Positions 16,530-25,709 are shown, numbered from the stretch's first letter. The stretch is 64,000 bases of DNA from Saccharomonospora sp. CUA-673 (GCF_001942305.1 NZ_MKKE01000006.1:1-64000), one strand, 5' to 3'. Made by a program: numbers and translations. Notes: a model not told the origin generated them from the sequence alone.

Positions 16530-19045
16530 CGGCCTGCCACCTCCGGGACACCCAGCAGCACGGGAACGGGCTGCTCACGTTCGGTTTCGAAGGAGATCGT
16601 CGGGTCCGGCGTCTCCGGGGCGTTGACGAACGTGGTGAACCTGGCGAGCTTCTCCGGGTCCTCGAGCACGCCGCGCCATTCGTCGCGGTAGCCGGAGACG
16701 TGCTCGGCCATGGCGGCCTCGAGGTCGGCGCAGATGCCGAGGCTGTCGTCGACGACGACCGCCCGCAGGTGGTCGAGGCCGCCCTCGAGTTCGTCGAGCC
16801 ACGCGGCGGTGCGCTGCAACCGGTCGGCGGTGCGGATGTAGAACATGAGGAACCGGTCGATGATCCGGATCAGCTCCTCGGTGTCCACACCGGACACCAA
16901 AAGGTCCGCGTGGCGCGGGATGGCGCCGCCGTTGCCGCCGACGTAGAGGTTCCAACCGTCCTCGGTCGCGATGATGCCGAAGTCCTTGGCGCGTGCCTCG
17001 GCGCATTCGCGCTGACATCCGGACACGCCCGACTTCAGCTTGTGCGGCGAGCGCAACCCGCGGTACCGCAGTTCGAGCTCGACGGCCAGGCCGACGCTGT
17101 CCTGCTGGCCGTAGCGGCACCACGTGGAGCCGACGCAGGACTTCACGGTGCGCAGCGCCTTGCCGTACGCGTGGCCGGATTCGAACCCGGCGTCCACGAG
17201 CCGCCGCCAGATCTGCGGCAGCTGGTCGACGGTCGCGCCGAACATGTCGATCCGCTGCCCACCGGTGATCTTGGTGTAGAGGCCGAACTCCTTGGCGACC
17301 TCGCCGATCACGATCAGCTTCTCCGGTGTGATCTCCCCGCCCGGCACCCGCGGCACGACCGAGTAGGTCCCGTTGCGCTGCATATTGGCCAGGAACCGGT
17401 CGTTGGTGTCCTGCAACGCGGCCTGCTCCCCGCCGAGGACGTGACCGTTGCCGAGGGTGGCCAGGATGGACGCGACGGCGGGCTTGCAGATCGCGCAGCC
17501 CGCACCGCTGCCGTAGCGCGAGACCAGCTCGCTGAACGTCGTGATCCGCGTGGCCTGCACGATCTCGAACAGTTCGGCCCGCGACTGGGAGAAGTGCTCG
17601 CACAGCGCCTTGGACTGCTCGATCCCGCCGGCGGCCAGCAGCTTGCCGAGCATCGGCACGCACGACCCGCACGAGGTGCCCGCGCGGGTGCAGTTCTTCA
17701 GCGAGCCGACGCTGTCGCAGCCCTCGTCGTGGATCGCGGCGTTGATGTCGCCCTTGGTGACGGCGTTGCAGGAGCAGACCTGCGCACCGTCGGGCAGGGC
17801 CTCGACGCCCACGGCGTTGTCCCCGCCGCCGGCCGGGCCGATCAGCGCGGCCGGTTCGCCGGGCAGTTCGCTGCCGACCAACGGGCGCAGCAGGTTGTAC
17901 TCCTCGGCGTCGCCGACGAGCACGCCGCCCAGCAGCATCTTCGCATCGTCGGAGACGACCAGCTTCTTGTACGAGCCGTTGACGGCGTCGCCCACCACGA
18001 CCTCGAGCGAGCCCTCGGTCACGGCGTGCGCATCGCCGAAGCTGGCGACGTCGACGCCCATCAGCTTGAGCTTGGTCGAGGTGTCGGCGCCGGGGAACGA
18101 GGCCTGCTTGCCCATCAGCGTCGCGGCCGCGACCTCGGCCATCGAGTAGCCGGGGGCGACGAGACCGTAGACCCGGCCGTCGAGCGCGGCGCACTCGCCG
18201 ATCGCGAAGATGTCCGGATCGCTGGTGCGGCAGGTCTCGTCGGTCAGCACGCCGCCGCGTTCACCGATCTCGAGGCCTGCCTCGCGGGCCAGGTCGTCCC
18301 GCGGCCGGATGCCGGCCGAGAACACGAGCAGGTCGACGTCCAACTCGGTGCCGTTGCCGAGCTTGGCCTGCAACCGGTCCCCGTCCAGCTCGATCGCAGT
18401 GGTCGACGTTCCGGTGTGGACGGTGACGTCGAGGTCGGTGATGAGCCGGTTCAGCAGCGCGCCACCGCCCTCGTCCACCTGCAGCGGCATGAGTCGGGGC
18501 GCCATCTCGACGACGTGCGGGGACAACCCCATGTCCCGCAACGCCTTCGCGGCCTCGAGGCCGAGCAGGCCGCCGCCGACCACGGCCGCCGAGGGCCGGC
18601 CACGGCGCTCCTGTGCGTGCTCCACCGCGGAGCGGATCGCGTCCAGATCCTCGATGGTGCGGTAGACGAACACGCCCGGCAGGTCCTTGCCCGGCACCGG
18701 CGGCACGAACGGACGCGAGCCGGTCGCCAGCACGAGCGCGTCGTAGGACTGCACCCGGCCACTGGCGGTCGTGACTTGCTTCGCCTCCCGGTCGATCGAG
18801 GTGACCAGGTCGCCGAGGACCAGTTCGACGTTGTCGTCGGCCGCGTACTCGGCACCGTCCAACGCGAGGTCGTCCGGGTTCCACGTGTCCACATAGGAGG
18901 TCAGTGCCACGCGGTCGTACGCGGGACGGGTCTCCTCGCCGAAGACGACGATCCGCCACGTTCCGTCGACGTCGTCGCCGCGCAGTGCCTCCACCAGGCG
19001 GTGGGCCACCATGCCGTGCCCGGCGACCACCAACGTTCGACTCAT
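16526..19045 (-). CDS. nirB: Assimilatory nitrite reductase [NAD(P)H] large subunit NirB
   Basis: 839 residues, the usual NirB length. It reduces nitrite to ammonium with NAD(P)H. Domains in order: FAD/NAD-binding oxidoreductase (1-300; VVAGHGMVAHRL, VLATGSRPFVPP, GGGLLGLEAAKAL); a BFD-type [2Fe-2S] domain near 430-480 (CSCNAV and TSCGSC); and sulfite/nitrite reductase domains carrying the siroheme and [4Fe-4S] ligands CVGSTWC and SGCQREC. A candidate GlnR box lies 66 bases upstream of the start. NirD follows with a four-base overlap. Confidence 0.95.
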   Translation of the reverse strand: MSRTLVVAGHGMVAHRLVEALRGDDVDGTWRIVVFGEETRPAYDRVALTSYVDTWNPDDLALDGAEYAADDNVELVLGDLVTSIDREAKQVTTASGRVQSYDALVLATGSRPFVPPVPGKDLPGVFVYRTIEDLDAIRSAVEHAQERRGRPSAAVVGGGLLGLEAAKALRDMGLSPHVVEMAPRLMPLQVDEGGGALLNRLITDLDVTVHTGTSTTAIELDGDRLQAKLGNGTELDVDLLVFSAGIRPRDDLAREAGLEIGERGGVLTDETCRTSDPDIFAIGECAALDGRVYGLVAPGYSMAEVAAATLMGKQASFPGADTSTKLKLMGVDVASFGDAHAVTEGSLEVVVGDAVNGSYKKLVVSDDAKMLLGGVLVGDAEEYNLLRPLVGSELPGEPAALIGPAGGGDNAVGVEALPDGAQVCSCNAVTKGDINAAIHDEGCDSVGSLKNCTRAGTSCGSCVPMLGKLLAAGGIEQSKALCEHFSQSRAELFEIVQATRITTFSELVSRYGSGAGCAICKPAVASILATLGNGHVLGGEQAALQDTNDRFLANMQRNGTYSVVPRVPGGEITPEKLIVIGEVAKEFGLYTKITGGQRIDMFGATVDQLPQIWRRLVDAGFESGHAYGKALRTVKSCVGSTWCRYGQQDSVGLAVELELRYRGLRSPHKLKSGVSGCQRECAEARAKDFGIIATEDGWNLYVGGNGGAIPRHADLLVSGVDTEELIRIIDRFLMFYIRTADRLQRTAAWLDELEGGLDHLRAVVVDDSLGICADLEAAMAEHVSGYRDEWRGVLEDPEKLARFTTFVNAPETPDPTISFETEREQPVPVLLGVPEVAGR

Positions 19046-19110
19046 GTGCCACCCCTAACCTGTACTGCTGCCATCGTCACCGGACGTCGTATCCGGCACG
19101 CTTCCCGGCT

Positions 19111-19126
19111 GTTTCCACGGCGTTAC
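19111..19126 (-). promoter_or_regulatory. Candidate GlnR box upstream of nirB
   Basis: On the - strand GTAAC, six bases, then GAAAC: an exact match to the actinobacterial GlnR half-site GTnAC-n6-GAAAC. It lies 66 bases upstream of the nirB start. GlnR activates nirBD in streptomycetes and mycobacteria during nitrogen limitation, so the motif and the target gene agree. I did not find a second half-site in the expected register. Confidence 0.65.
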
Positions 19127-19146
19127 CAAGAACTCCCTCCGCAGGT

Positions 19147-19190
19147 GGAAGGCGGTGTGGGTCCAGCCACCCCAACCCACACCGCCTTCC
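19147..19190. terminator. Strong hairpin between narK and nirB
   Basis: A perfect 16-bp stem (19147-19162 with 19175-19190, arms ggaaggcggtgtgggt and its complement) around a 12-base loop. There is no T-run. It lies 40 bases after the narK stop and about 100 bases before nirB, so it probably ends narK transcription or processes a narK-nirB transcript. Confidence 0.75.
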
Positions 19191-19194
19191 GCCC

Positions 19195-19232
19195 GAGGCG
19201 AGAGGAGTTCGTCCGAACGCCGCTCTCGCCTC
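19195..19232. terminator. Second hairpin at the narK stop codon
   Basis: A 10-bp stem (19195-19204 with 19223-19232, gaggcgagag and its complement) encloses a small inner palindrome, gttcgtccgaac. Its right arm overlaps the narK stop codon. It sits next to the 16-bp hairpin, making two tandem structures after narK. Confidence 0.6.
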
Positions 19233-20625
19233 AGACCTTGGCCGTGGCGAGTTCGGCACCCTCGGACTCGGTCTGCTTGTCGGGCTTCGGCGCCTGCGGC
19301 ATCTTCAGCGCGTCGCCGCGCATGTAGACGATCCAGGTGACGACGAAGCACACGCCGTAGAAGGCGAGGAACGACAGGAACGCCGGAACCCCGCCGCCCG
19401 TCGCGGCGAACGACTCGCGGAACGCCAGGTTGATCAGCAGGCCGCCGATCGCGCCCACGGCGCCGGCGATACCGATCAGCGCACCGGACAGTCGCCGGGA
19501 CCGCGCCAGTGCCGTGTCGCGCGCCTCGCCGGAGTTCATCGCATCCAGCGCCTGCTTGTGGAAGATCGCCGGGATCATCTTGTAGGTCGAGCCGTTGCCG
19601 ATGCCCGACATGACGAACAGGGCGATGAAGCCGGCCATGAACAGTGCGAGCGAATCGGCGTTGGAGGCCACGATGCACACCACGGTGCCGCCCGCCAGTC
19701 CGAGGAACGTCCACAGTGTCACCGACGCTCCGCCGATCTTGTCGGCGAGCCAGCCGCCCACGGGACGGATCAGCGAGCCGAGCAGCGCGCCGATGAACGT
19801 CACCTGCGCGGCCTGCAACGGGGTCCGCTCGAACTGGGTCTGCAGCACGAGCCCGAACGCGAAGCTGTAACCGATGAACGAGCCGAACGTGCCGATGTAC
19901 AGGAACGACATGACGTACGAGTGCTTGTCCCGCATCACCTCGCGCATCGCGTTGCCCTCGCGGGTCACGTTCGCCAGGTTGTCCATGTACAGCGCCGCCG
20001 TCGCCACGGCCACCACGATCAGCGGGATGTAGATGAAGAAGATGATCTGCGGCGCGTTCGGCCCGGCCGTGCTGATCACCAGCAGACCGATGATCTGGAT
20101 CGCCGCGACACCGAGGTTTCCGCCACCGGCGTTGATGCCCAGGGCGGCACCCTTGAGCCGTTCCGGGAAGAACGAGTTGATGTTCGTCATCGACGAGGCG
20201 AAGTTGCCGCCGCCGACACCGCCGATGACGGCGACGAGCATGAACACCCACAGCGGGGTGCCCGGCTGCATGACCAGACCGGCCAGGATCGTCGGGATCA
20301 ACAGCAACGCGGCGCTGATGATCGTCCAGTTTCGACCGCCGAACTTGGCGACGGCGAGCGTGTAGGGAATGCGCAGGAACGAGCCGACGAGCGACGGCGT
20401 CGACACGAGCAGGAACTTGTCGGCGGCCGACAGGCCGTACTCGTCGCCCATGAACAGCACGAGCACCGACCACAGGGTCCAGATCGAGAATCCGATGTGC
20501 TCACTGAAGATCGAGATCCACAGGTTGCGCCGGGCGATCGTCTTGCCCTTGGCCTCCCAGAACTGTTCGTCCTCGGGATCCCAGTGTTCGATCCAGCGCT
20601 TTCCGCGCCTGGTGGGTGTGGACAT
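19231..20625 (-). CDS. narK: Nitrate/nitrite transporter NarK family (MFS)
   Basis: 464 residues, 12 predicted membrane helices. It imports nitrate or exchanges nitrate and nitrite. The NarK start WIEHWDPEDEQFWEAKGKTIARRNLWISI is typical of actinobacterial NarK, and the nitrate signature region (AVIGGVGGGNFASSMTNINSFFPERLKG) and the second Gly-rich signature (FVMSGIGNGSTYKMIPAIF) are present. A GAGGAGG ribosome site lies about 10 bases before the ATG. It is flanked by nirB and the NasA electron-transfer gene, which fits assimilation, although the NarK family also serves respiration. Confidence 0.92.
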   Translation of the reverse strand: MSTPTRRGKRWIEHWDPEDEQFWEAKGKTIARRNLWISIFSEHIGFSIWTLWSVLVLFMGDEYGLSAADKFLLVSTPSLVGSFLRIPYTLAVAKFGGRNWTIISAALLLIPTILAGLVMQPGTPLWVFMLVAVIGGVGGGNFASSMTNINSFFPERLKGAALGINAGGGNLGVAAIQIIGLLVISTAGPNAPQIIFFIYIPLIVVAVATAALYMDNLANVTREGNAMREVMRDKHSYVMSFLYIGTFGSFIGYSFAFGLVLQTQFERTPLQAAQVTFIGALLGSLIRPVGGWLADKIGGASVTLWTFLGLAGGTVVCIVASNADSLALFMAGFIALFVMSGIGNGSTYKMIPAIFHKQALDAMNSGEARDTALARSRRLSGALIGIAGAVGAIGGLLINLAFRESFAATGGGVPAFLSFLAFYGVCFVVTWIVYMRGDALKMPQAPKPDKQTESEGAELATAKV

Positions 20626-20750
20626 CGTGGGGTTCCTCCTCGCGGTGGCCGTCGGCCGGCGTGTGTGAACCGAAACTAGGGTCGGCGGATTTCACCGGGA
20701 CTCGTCGCGGATCGCGTGCGCGCTAACGTCTTCTCACCGCGCCGCTGTCG

Positions 20751-20779
20751 GTCTGTGAGATCTGTAGGTCTGTGAGATC
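20751..20779. repeat. Two direct copies of gtctgtgagatc upstream of narK
   Basis: Identical 12-bp copies at 20751-20762 and 20768-20779, 17 bases apart, in the 201-base gap between the NasA partner gene and narK. They could be a regulator site for narK, transcribed leftward, or a small local duplication. The rest of the gap shows no clear GlnR box. Confidence 0.45.
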
Positions 20780-20826
20780 GGCGCCTGCGGGCTTCTCGGG
20801 TATCGAGGCGGACGCCGGCACCCGGG

Positions 20827-22293
20827 TCAGCCGGTGCTGGCGAGCCAGTCGGCGATGCCGCACACCGCGTCCCGGCAGCTGCCGCAACCGGTGCTGGCCC
20901 TGGTCGCCGAGGCGATCTCGTCCGCTGTGGACGCACCACCCCGGAACGCCTCGATGATCTTGGACTTGCTGACCGAGTTGCAGCGGCAGACGATCGCCGA
21001 ACCGGGCAGGTCGGCCGGGCTCGCGGCGGGCGCCGCCGCGGGTGGCAGCGACCTGCCGAGCAGCAGCGCCAACCGGTCCTGCGGCACCGCCACGCCCCGG
21101 TCGTAGAGCTGGGTGATCGTCGCGGCCGCGTCGGGGACGCCGAGCACGATCGCCCCGGCGATCTTGTCGTCGCGGACGACGAGCTTGGCGTAGCGCCCGC
21201 GGGACGGGTCGTCGACGCAGACCACCTCGGTCTCGTCGGCGGAACCGGCATCGGCGTCGTCCGGCTCCGGCGGGTCGATCTCGCCCAGGGCCGCCAGGTC
21301 GACGCCCTTCGCCTTCAGCCTGGTCACCACGGACGTGCCGCGGTAGCGCGCGGCCGTGTCGGTGCCGGTGAGCAGGTCGGCGAGCACGGACGCCTGCTCC
21401 CACGCGGGCTGCACGAGCCCGCCGGGGGCGCCGCGATGCCGGGCGCAGTCGCCGAGGGCGTGAATGCGGCCGTCGCTGGTGCGCAGGGCGTCGTCGACGA
21501 CGATGCCGCGGTCGACGTCCAGCCCCGCGTCGGAGGCCAGGTCCGATTCGGCCCGCACGCCCGTCGACACGACGAGCAGGTCGGCGTCGACGTGGCTGCC
21601 GTCGTCGAGTTTCAGCCCGTCGCCCGGCAGGTAGCGGGCGGCGGTGCGGCCGAGCCGGAAATCGATGCCCGCGGACTGCAGGGTCTTGGTCAGCACGCGG
21701 CCGGCGCCGCGGTCGAGTTGGCGTTCCATGACGTGCCCGGCCGGGTGCACCACGGTGACTCGGTTGCCCCGACCGGCCAGGCCGCGGGCAGCCTCGAGTC
21801 CGAGCAGCCCGCCGCCGAGCACGGCCACCGGGGCGCCGACGGCGGCCGCGTCGAGGATGCGGTCGCAGTCGTCGAGGGTGCGGAACGTCATGGCGCCCTC
21901 GGCGAGGTCGCCGTCGTCGGCGAGCAGGCCCTCCACCGGAGGGAGCCACGGCCTGCTGCCCGTGGCGAGCACGAGCGAGTCGTAGGGCACCGTGGTGCCG
22001 TCGGTCAGCTCGACCGTCCGGTTCGGACGGTCGATGCGTCGTGCGCCCGCGCCGAGGCGCAGATCGACGTGCTGCCGGACCGCCCAGTCCTCGTCGTGCA
22101 GCCGCACGCTCTCCGGTCGCATGGTTCCCGCCACGACGGCCGACAGCAGCACGCGGTTGTAGGCGGCGTGCGGTTCGGCGCCGACGACGGTCAACGCGAC
22201 GCGCTCGCCGTCGGGGTCGCGGCGGCGGATCTCGTCGGCGAGCCGCGCGCCCGCCATGCCGTATCCGAGCACGAGCACTCTGCGAGGGTTCAC
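20827..22293 (-). CDS. Assimilatory nitrate reductase electron-transfer subunit (NirB-N-like FAD protein with BFD domain)
   Basis: 488 residues. FAD/NAD-binding oxidoreductase (VLVLGYGMAGARLADEI, VLATGSRPWLPP, GGGLLGLEAARGL, GDCARHRGAPGGL) followed by a C-terminal [2Fe-2S] BFD domain with CRCNSVSK and TGCGSCRDAVC. It resembles the first half of NirB but lacks the siroheme domains. Proteins of this build (NasB/NasC type) carry electrons from NAD(P)H to NasA. Its GTG overlaps the nasA stop (GTGA), so the two subunits are coupled, which supports the role. Confidence 0.88.
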   Translation of the reverse strand: MNPRRVLVLGYGMAGARLADEIRRRDPDGERVALTVVGAEPHAAYNRVLLSAVVAGTMRPESVRLHDEDWAVRQHVDLRLGAGARRIDRPNRTVELTDGTTVPYDSLVLATGSRPWLPPVEGLLADDGDLAEGAMTFRTLDDCDRILDAAAVGAPVAVLGGGLLGLEAARGLAGRGNRVTVVHPAGHVMERQLDRGAGRVLTKTLQSAGIDFRLGRTAARYLPGDGLKLDDGSHVDADLLVVSTGVRAESDLASDAGLDVDRGIVVDDALRTSDGRIHALGDCARHRGAPGGLVQPAWEQASVLADLLTGTDTAARYRGTSVVTRLKAKGVDLAALGEIDPPEPDDADAGSADETEVVCVDDPSRGRYAKLVVRDDKIAGAIVLGVPDAAATITQLYDRGVAVPQDRLALLLGRSLPPAAAPAASPADLPGSAIVCRCNSVSKSKIIEAFRGGASTADEIASATRASTGCGSCRDAVCGIADWLASTG

Positions 22294-24434
22294 GACTCAC
22301 CGTCCTTCTCGGACTCGGCCGCCGGGACGATCCGGGCGGCGCACACCTTGAACTCGGGCATCCTGCTGGTCGGGTCGAGTGCGGGGTTGGTGATCAGGTT
22401 CGCCCGCTGCCCGTCGGGGAAGTGGAACGGCACGAACACGACGTCCGGCCGCAGCGACGGCACGCAGCGGATGCGGGCGGTCACAAGACCGCGCCGCGAT
22501 TCGACGGCCGCGAGCTGGCCCTCGGCCAGTCCCGCCCGCTCGGCGGTCTCGGGGTGCACCTCGACGTAGGCCTCGGGCACGGCGTCGACCAGCTCGGCCA
22601 CGACCCGCGTCTGCGCGCCGGACTGGTAGTGCTGCAGCACCCGGCCCGTCGTGGCCAGCAGCGGGAACTCGGCGTCCGGAGGCTCGGCCGGTCCGGTGTG
22701 CCGGGCGGGCACGAACCGCGCGCGGCCGTCGGGGTGAGCGAAGGCGTCGAGGAACATCCGCGGCGTGCCGGGGTGCTCGGTGTCGGGCACGGGCCAGAAC
22801 AGCGCCTCGCCGGCGCGCAGCCGGTCGTAGCTGACGCCGGCGTAGTCGGCGGGCCCGCCCGCCGAGGCGAGGCGCAGTTCGTCGAACACGGTCTCGGCGT
22901 CGGTGGAGAACCTGCCCGCCGGCTGGCCCAGTCGTTCGGCCAGCCCTGCGAGTACGTCGAGATCGCTGCGGACGCCGTCGGGCGGGTCGATCGCCTTGCG
23001 GCGCAACAGAACCCGACCCTCCAGATTGGTCATCGTGCCGTCCTCCTCGGCCCACTGCGTGACCGGAAGGACGACGTCGGCCATCGCCGAGGTCTCGGAC
23101 AGCACGAGGTCGGCGGTCACCAGGAAGTCCAGGGACGCCAGTCGGTCGGCGACGTGCTGCGAACGCGGCGCCGACACCACGACGTTGCTGCCGAACACCA
23201 ACAGCCCCTTCGGCCCGTCCGGTTCGCCGAGCGCGTCGAGCAGCTCGTAGGCCGAACGGCCCGGCGCGGGCAGGGAGTCCGGGTCGACGCCCCACACCCC
23301 GGCGACGTGCTCGCGGGCGGCGGGGTCGGTGAGTTTGCGGTAGCCGGGCAGCTGGTCGGCCTTCTGGCCGTGTTCGCGCCCGCCCTGGCCGTTGCCCTGT
23401 CCGGTGAGGCAGCCGTACCCGGAGCCTGCACGTCCGGGCAGGCCGTGGGCGAGGGCGAGGTTGATCCACGCGCTGACGGTCTCGACGCCGGTGGCGTGCT
23501 GTTCGGCGCCCCGCGCGGTGAGCACGTAGGCGTTTCGCGCGCCCGCGAGCAGGTGCGCGAGCCGGCGCTGGTCGGCCGCGCTGACGCCGGTGATGCGTTC
23601 GACGTGCTCGGGCCAGTACCCGGCGACGATGCGCCACGTCTCGTCGAAACCGGACGTGCGGTCGCGGACGTAGGGGTCGTCGAGCAGGCCGTCGGCGACG
23701 GTGGCGTGCAGCACGCCGAGCGCCAACGCCAGGTCGGTGCCGGGCGCGGGCGCGAGGTGGACGCTCGCCTGCTCCGCGGTCGGCGTCCGGCGCGGGTCGA
23801 CGACGACGAGCCCGCCCTTGGCGGCCGCGCCCTGCAGGTGACGCAGGAACGGCGGCATCGTCTCGGCGGGGTTCGACCCGACGAGCACGATCACGTCGGC
23901 CTCGGCCAGGTCCGTCATCGGGAAGGGCATGCCCCGGTCGACGCCGAAGGCCTTCATGCCGCCCGCCGCGGCCGAGGACATGCAGAACCGGCCGTTGTAG
24001 TCGATCTGCGAGGTCCCGAGCGCCACGCGCGCGAACTTGCCGAGCAGGTAGCACTTCTCGTTGGTGAGCCCGCCGCCGCCGAAGATGCCGACCGCGTCGG
24101 CGCCGTGTTCGGCCTGCAGCGCGGTGAGCCGGTCGGCGATCAGGTCGAGCGCCTCGTCCCAGCTCGCGGGGCGGAGTTCGCCGTCGGTGCGGATGAGCGG
24201 CGTCGTGAGGCGGGCGGGCGAGTCGAGCAGCGAGGCCGACGTCCAGCCCTTCTGGCACAACCCGCCGCCGTTGGCGGGGAACTCGCGCGGCGCCACCCGA
24301 GCCGAAACCGGCTCGGCGGGCGCGGACGCTTCGGTGGTGATGGCCATGCCGCACTGCAGGGCGCAGTACGGACAGTGGGTCGCGGTACCGGTCTCGGTGC
24401 TCGGTTCTGTGGGCGTGACGGCAGTCAGCGTCAA
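22290..24434 (-). CDS. nasA: Assimilatory nitrate reductase catalytic subunit (bis-MGD molybdoenzyme)
   Basis: 714 residues. It reduces nitrate to nitrite in the cytosol. The [4Fe-4S] ligands are CPYCALQC (Cys21, Cys24, Cys28) and a fourth Cys near 60 (GGGLCQKGW). The molybdopterin domains follow (GIFGGGGLTNEKCYLLGKF, DYNGRFCMSSAAAG, VLVGSNPAETMPP) and a C-terminal dinucleotide-binding domain (TTGRVLQHYQSGAQT). There is no Tat signal, as expected for the assimilatory type. The TTG start at 24434 has AGGAGGT upstream at good spacing. A possible GlnR box lies 71 bases upstream. Confidence 0.93.
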   Translation of the reverse strand: MTLTAVTPTEPSTETGTATHCPYCALQCGMAITTEASAPAEPVSARVAPREFPANGGGLCQKGWTSASLLDSPARLTTPLIRTDGELRPASWDEALDLIADRLTALQAEHGADAVGIFGGGGLTNEKCYLLGKFARVALGTSQIDYNGRFCMSSAAAGGMKAFGVDRGMPFPMTDLAEADVIVLVGSNPAETMPPFLRHLQGAAAKGGLVVVDPRRTPTAEQASVHLAPAPGTDLALALGVLHATVADGLLDDPYVRDRTSGFDETWRIVAGYWPEHVERITGVSAADQRRLAHLLAGARNAYVLTARGAEQHATGVETVSAWINLALAHGLPGRAGSGYGCLTGQGNGQGGREHGQKADQLPGYRKLTDPAAREHVAGVWGVDPDSLPAPGRSAYELLDALGEPDGPKGLLVFGSNVVVSAPRSQHVADRLASLDFLVTADLVLSETSAMADVVLPVTQWAEEDGTMTNLEGRVLLRRKAIDPPDGVRSDLDVLAGLAERLGQPAGRFSTDAETVFDELRLASAGGPADYAGVSYDRLRAGEALFWPVPDTEHPGTPRMFLDAFAHPDGRARFVPARHTGPAEPPDAEFPLLATTGRVLQHYQSGAQTRVVAELVDAVPEAYVEVHPETAERAGLAEGQLAAVESRRGLVTARIRCVPSLRPDVVFVPFHFPDGQRANLITNPALDPTSRMPEFKVCAARIVPAAESEKDGES

Positions 24435-24504
24435 CGGGCACCTCCTACGAATCGCCGGTTACCGACGACGGTAGGAAGCGCGTGTTACTCGGAAATGCGC
24501 TGAT

Positions 24505-24520
24505 GTTTCAGGCGTTTGAC
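24505..24520 (-). promoter_or_regulatory. Possible GlnR box upstream of nasA
   Basis: On the - strand GTCAA, six bases, then GAAAC: one mismatch to GTnAC-n6-GAAAC. It lies 71 bases before the nasA start, close to the 66 bases seen at nirB. It is weaker than the nirB box, and the similar position is the main support. Confidence 0.45.
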
Positions 24521-24567
24521 GTTGCTCCGCATGCCCGCCGACCGGGCGGTGAGGAACGCGGGATACG

Positions 24568-25374
24568 TCACAGCAGTTCGCTGACCTGCGCCGCGGCGGC
24601 GCGCAGGCGGCTGGTCTCGACGTCGGCGGCGCCGGGGTGCAGCGCGTGGTACGCGAGCCGGTAGAGCGTCGCGCGTAACAAGAGCTGCGACCAGTCGGGC
24701 AGATGCGACCACCGTTGGAGCACCGACAGGTCGGCCCCGCCCCAGGCGACGACGTCGATCGCGGCGACCGCGGCGCCCCATTCGGCGGGCCGGAAGTGCG
24801 GCACGAAGTCGACGAGCGCGGGCGGTGCGTCGCCGTCGAACAGCAGCGTGCCGAACAGTTCGGCGTGCACGAGCTGGTCGGGCGCGGCGAGCGGTTTGCG
24901 CGCGGGCGCGAGGATCTCGAACCAGCGGCCGCCGCCCGCCTCGTCGATGTCGGCGGGCAGCTCGCCCCACGCCATGCGTTCGGCGTCGGCGGCGATGCCC
25001 TGCCGGCCGGTGAGGAAGTCGGGTTTCGGCAGGTCGACGGTGGCGCGGTGCAGGCGCACGGCGGCGTGCACCGTGTCGTCGGCGCGGCTCTCCGGGCGGC
25101 CCGCCACGTAGCGGCTGGCGGCCCAGCCGCCGATGACCCAGCGGCCGTCGGTGGTGTTCACGGGCCGCGCGATGCGCAGGCCGGGGACCTCGAGGACGCT
25201 GAACGTGCGGGCGAGCCACAGGGCATGCGCGCGGTCGGCGACCTTGCGCAGCACGACGTCGCCGACGCGCCAGCCACCCGAGCCCGGCAGCCGCTCGAGG
25301 TCGGATTCGCCGAACGCGCCGAGACCGAACGCGCCGCGCACGTGCTCCGGTGGACGTTCGGGTTCAGGCACCAC
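24568..25374 (-). CDS. TIGR02569 family protein (phosphotransferase-like fold), function unknown
   Basis: About 268 residues starting VVPEPERPPEHVRGAFGL from GTG 25374; an ATG at 25422 is a weaker choice because its extra residues are Arg/Gly-rich and unlike the family. The segment LVHAELFGTLLFDG followed by ALVDFVPHFRP resembles the catalytic and metal-binding loops of aminoglycoside-phosphotransferase folds, but the usual HGD is HAE, so kinase activity is doubtful. The family is actinobacterial and sits next to moeZ in mycobacteria (Rv3205c), as here. Confidence 0.75.
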   Translation of the reverse strand: MVPEPERPPEHVRGAFGLGAFGESDLERLPGSGGWRVGDVVLRKVADRAHALWLARTFSVLEVPGLRIARPVNTTDGRWVIGGWAASRYVAGRPESRADDTVHAAVRLHRATVDLPKPDFLTGRQGIAADAERMAWGELPADIDEAGGGRWFEILAPARKPLAAPDQLVHAELFGTLLFDGDAPPALVDFVPHFRPAEWGAAVAAIDVVAWGGADLSVLQRWSHLPDWSQLLLRATLYRLAYHALHPGAADVETSRLRAAAAQVSELL

Positions 25375-25566
25375 GACACCGACGTTACCGCCGTCACGGC
25401 ACGGCCGATGCGCCGCCCCCACCAGGTCACACGCTGGTCACGGGCCACGCCGGAGCCGCCGGCGGCCCGCTGCGGCGGATGGGGGACACGGCGTCCCCGG
25501 AACAGCCGAGCGGCCGTGACAGGACGAGAGCGGCGTGCCCGGACGGGCGGGCCCGAGAAAGACGAA

Positions 25567-25597
25567 GGCCCCGGATCGGGTTCTCCGATCCGGAGCC
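25567..25597. terminator. Hairpin downstream of moeZ
   Basis: Stem of 9 bp (ccggatcgg 25571-25579 with ccgatccgg 25585-25593) extended by three outer pairs past one mismatch, with a five-base loop. It lies about 115 bases beyond the moeZ stop, in the 335-base gap before TIGR02569. It probably terminates moeZ. Nothing else is supported in this gap. Confidence 0.65.
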
Positions 25598-25709
25598 TCC
25601 GCCGCACCCTGCAACCGGCCAGATGGCCTGAGCAAGTCTCAGCCGGCAACCGCAGACGACACCTCCGGCGGGCTCGGCCACGCGAGCCGCGCACCGAGGT
25701 TGTCGCCTA

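Noticed and set aside
16700..19327. Long rightward frames opposite nirB (and similar ones opposite adnAB and nasA).
   Set aside because: They are low-complexity Arg/Gly/His/Val translations caused by codon bias in GC-rich DNA, with no family motifs, while the opposite strand carries complete known enzymes.
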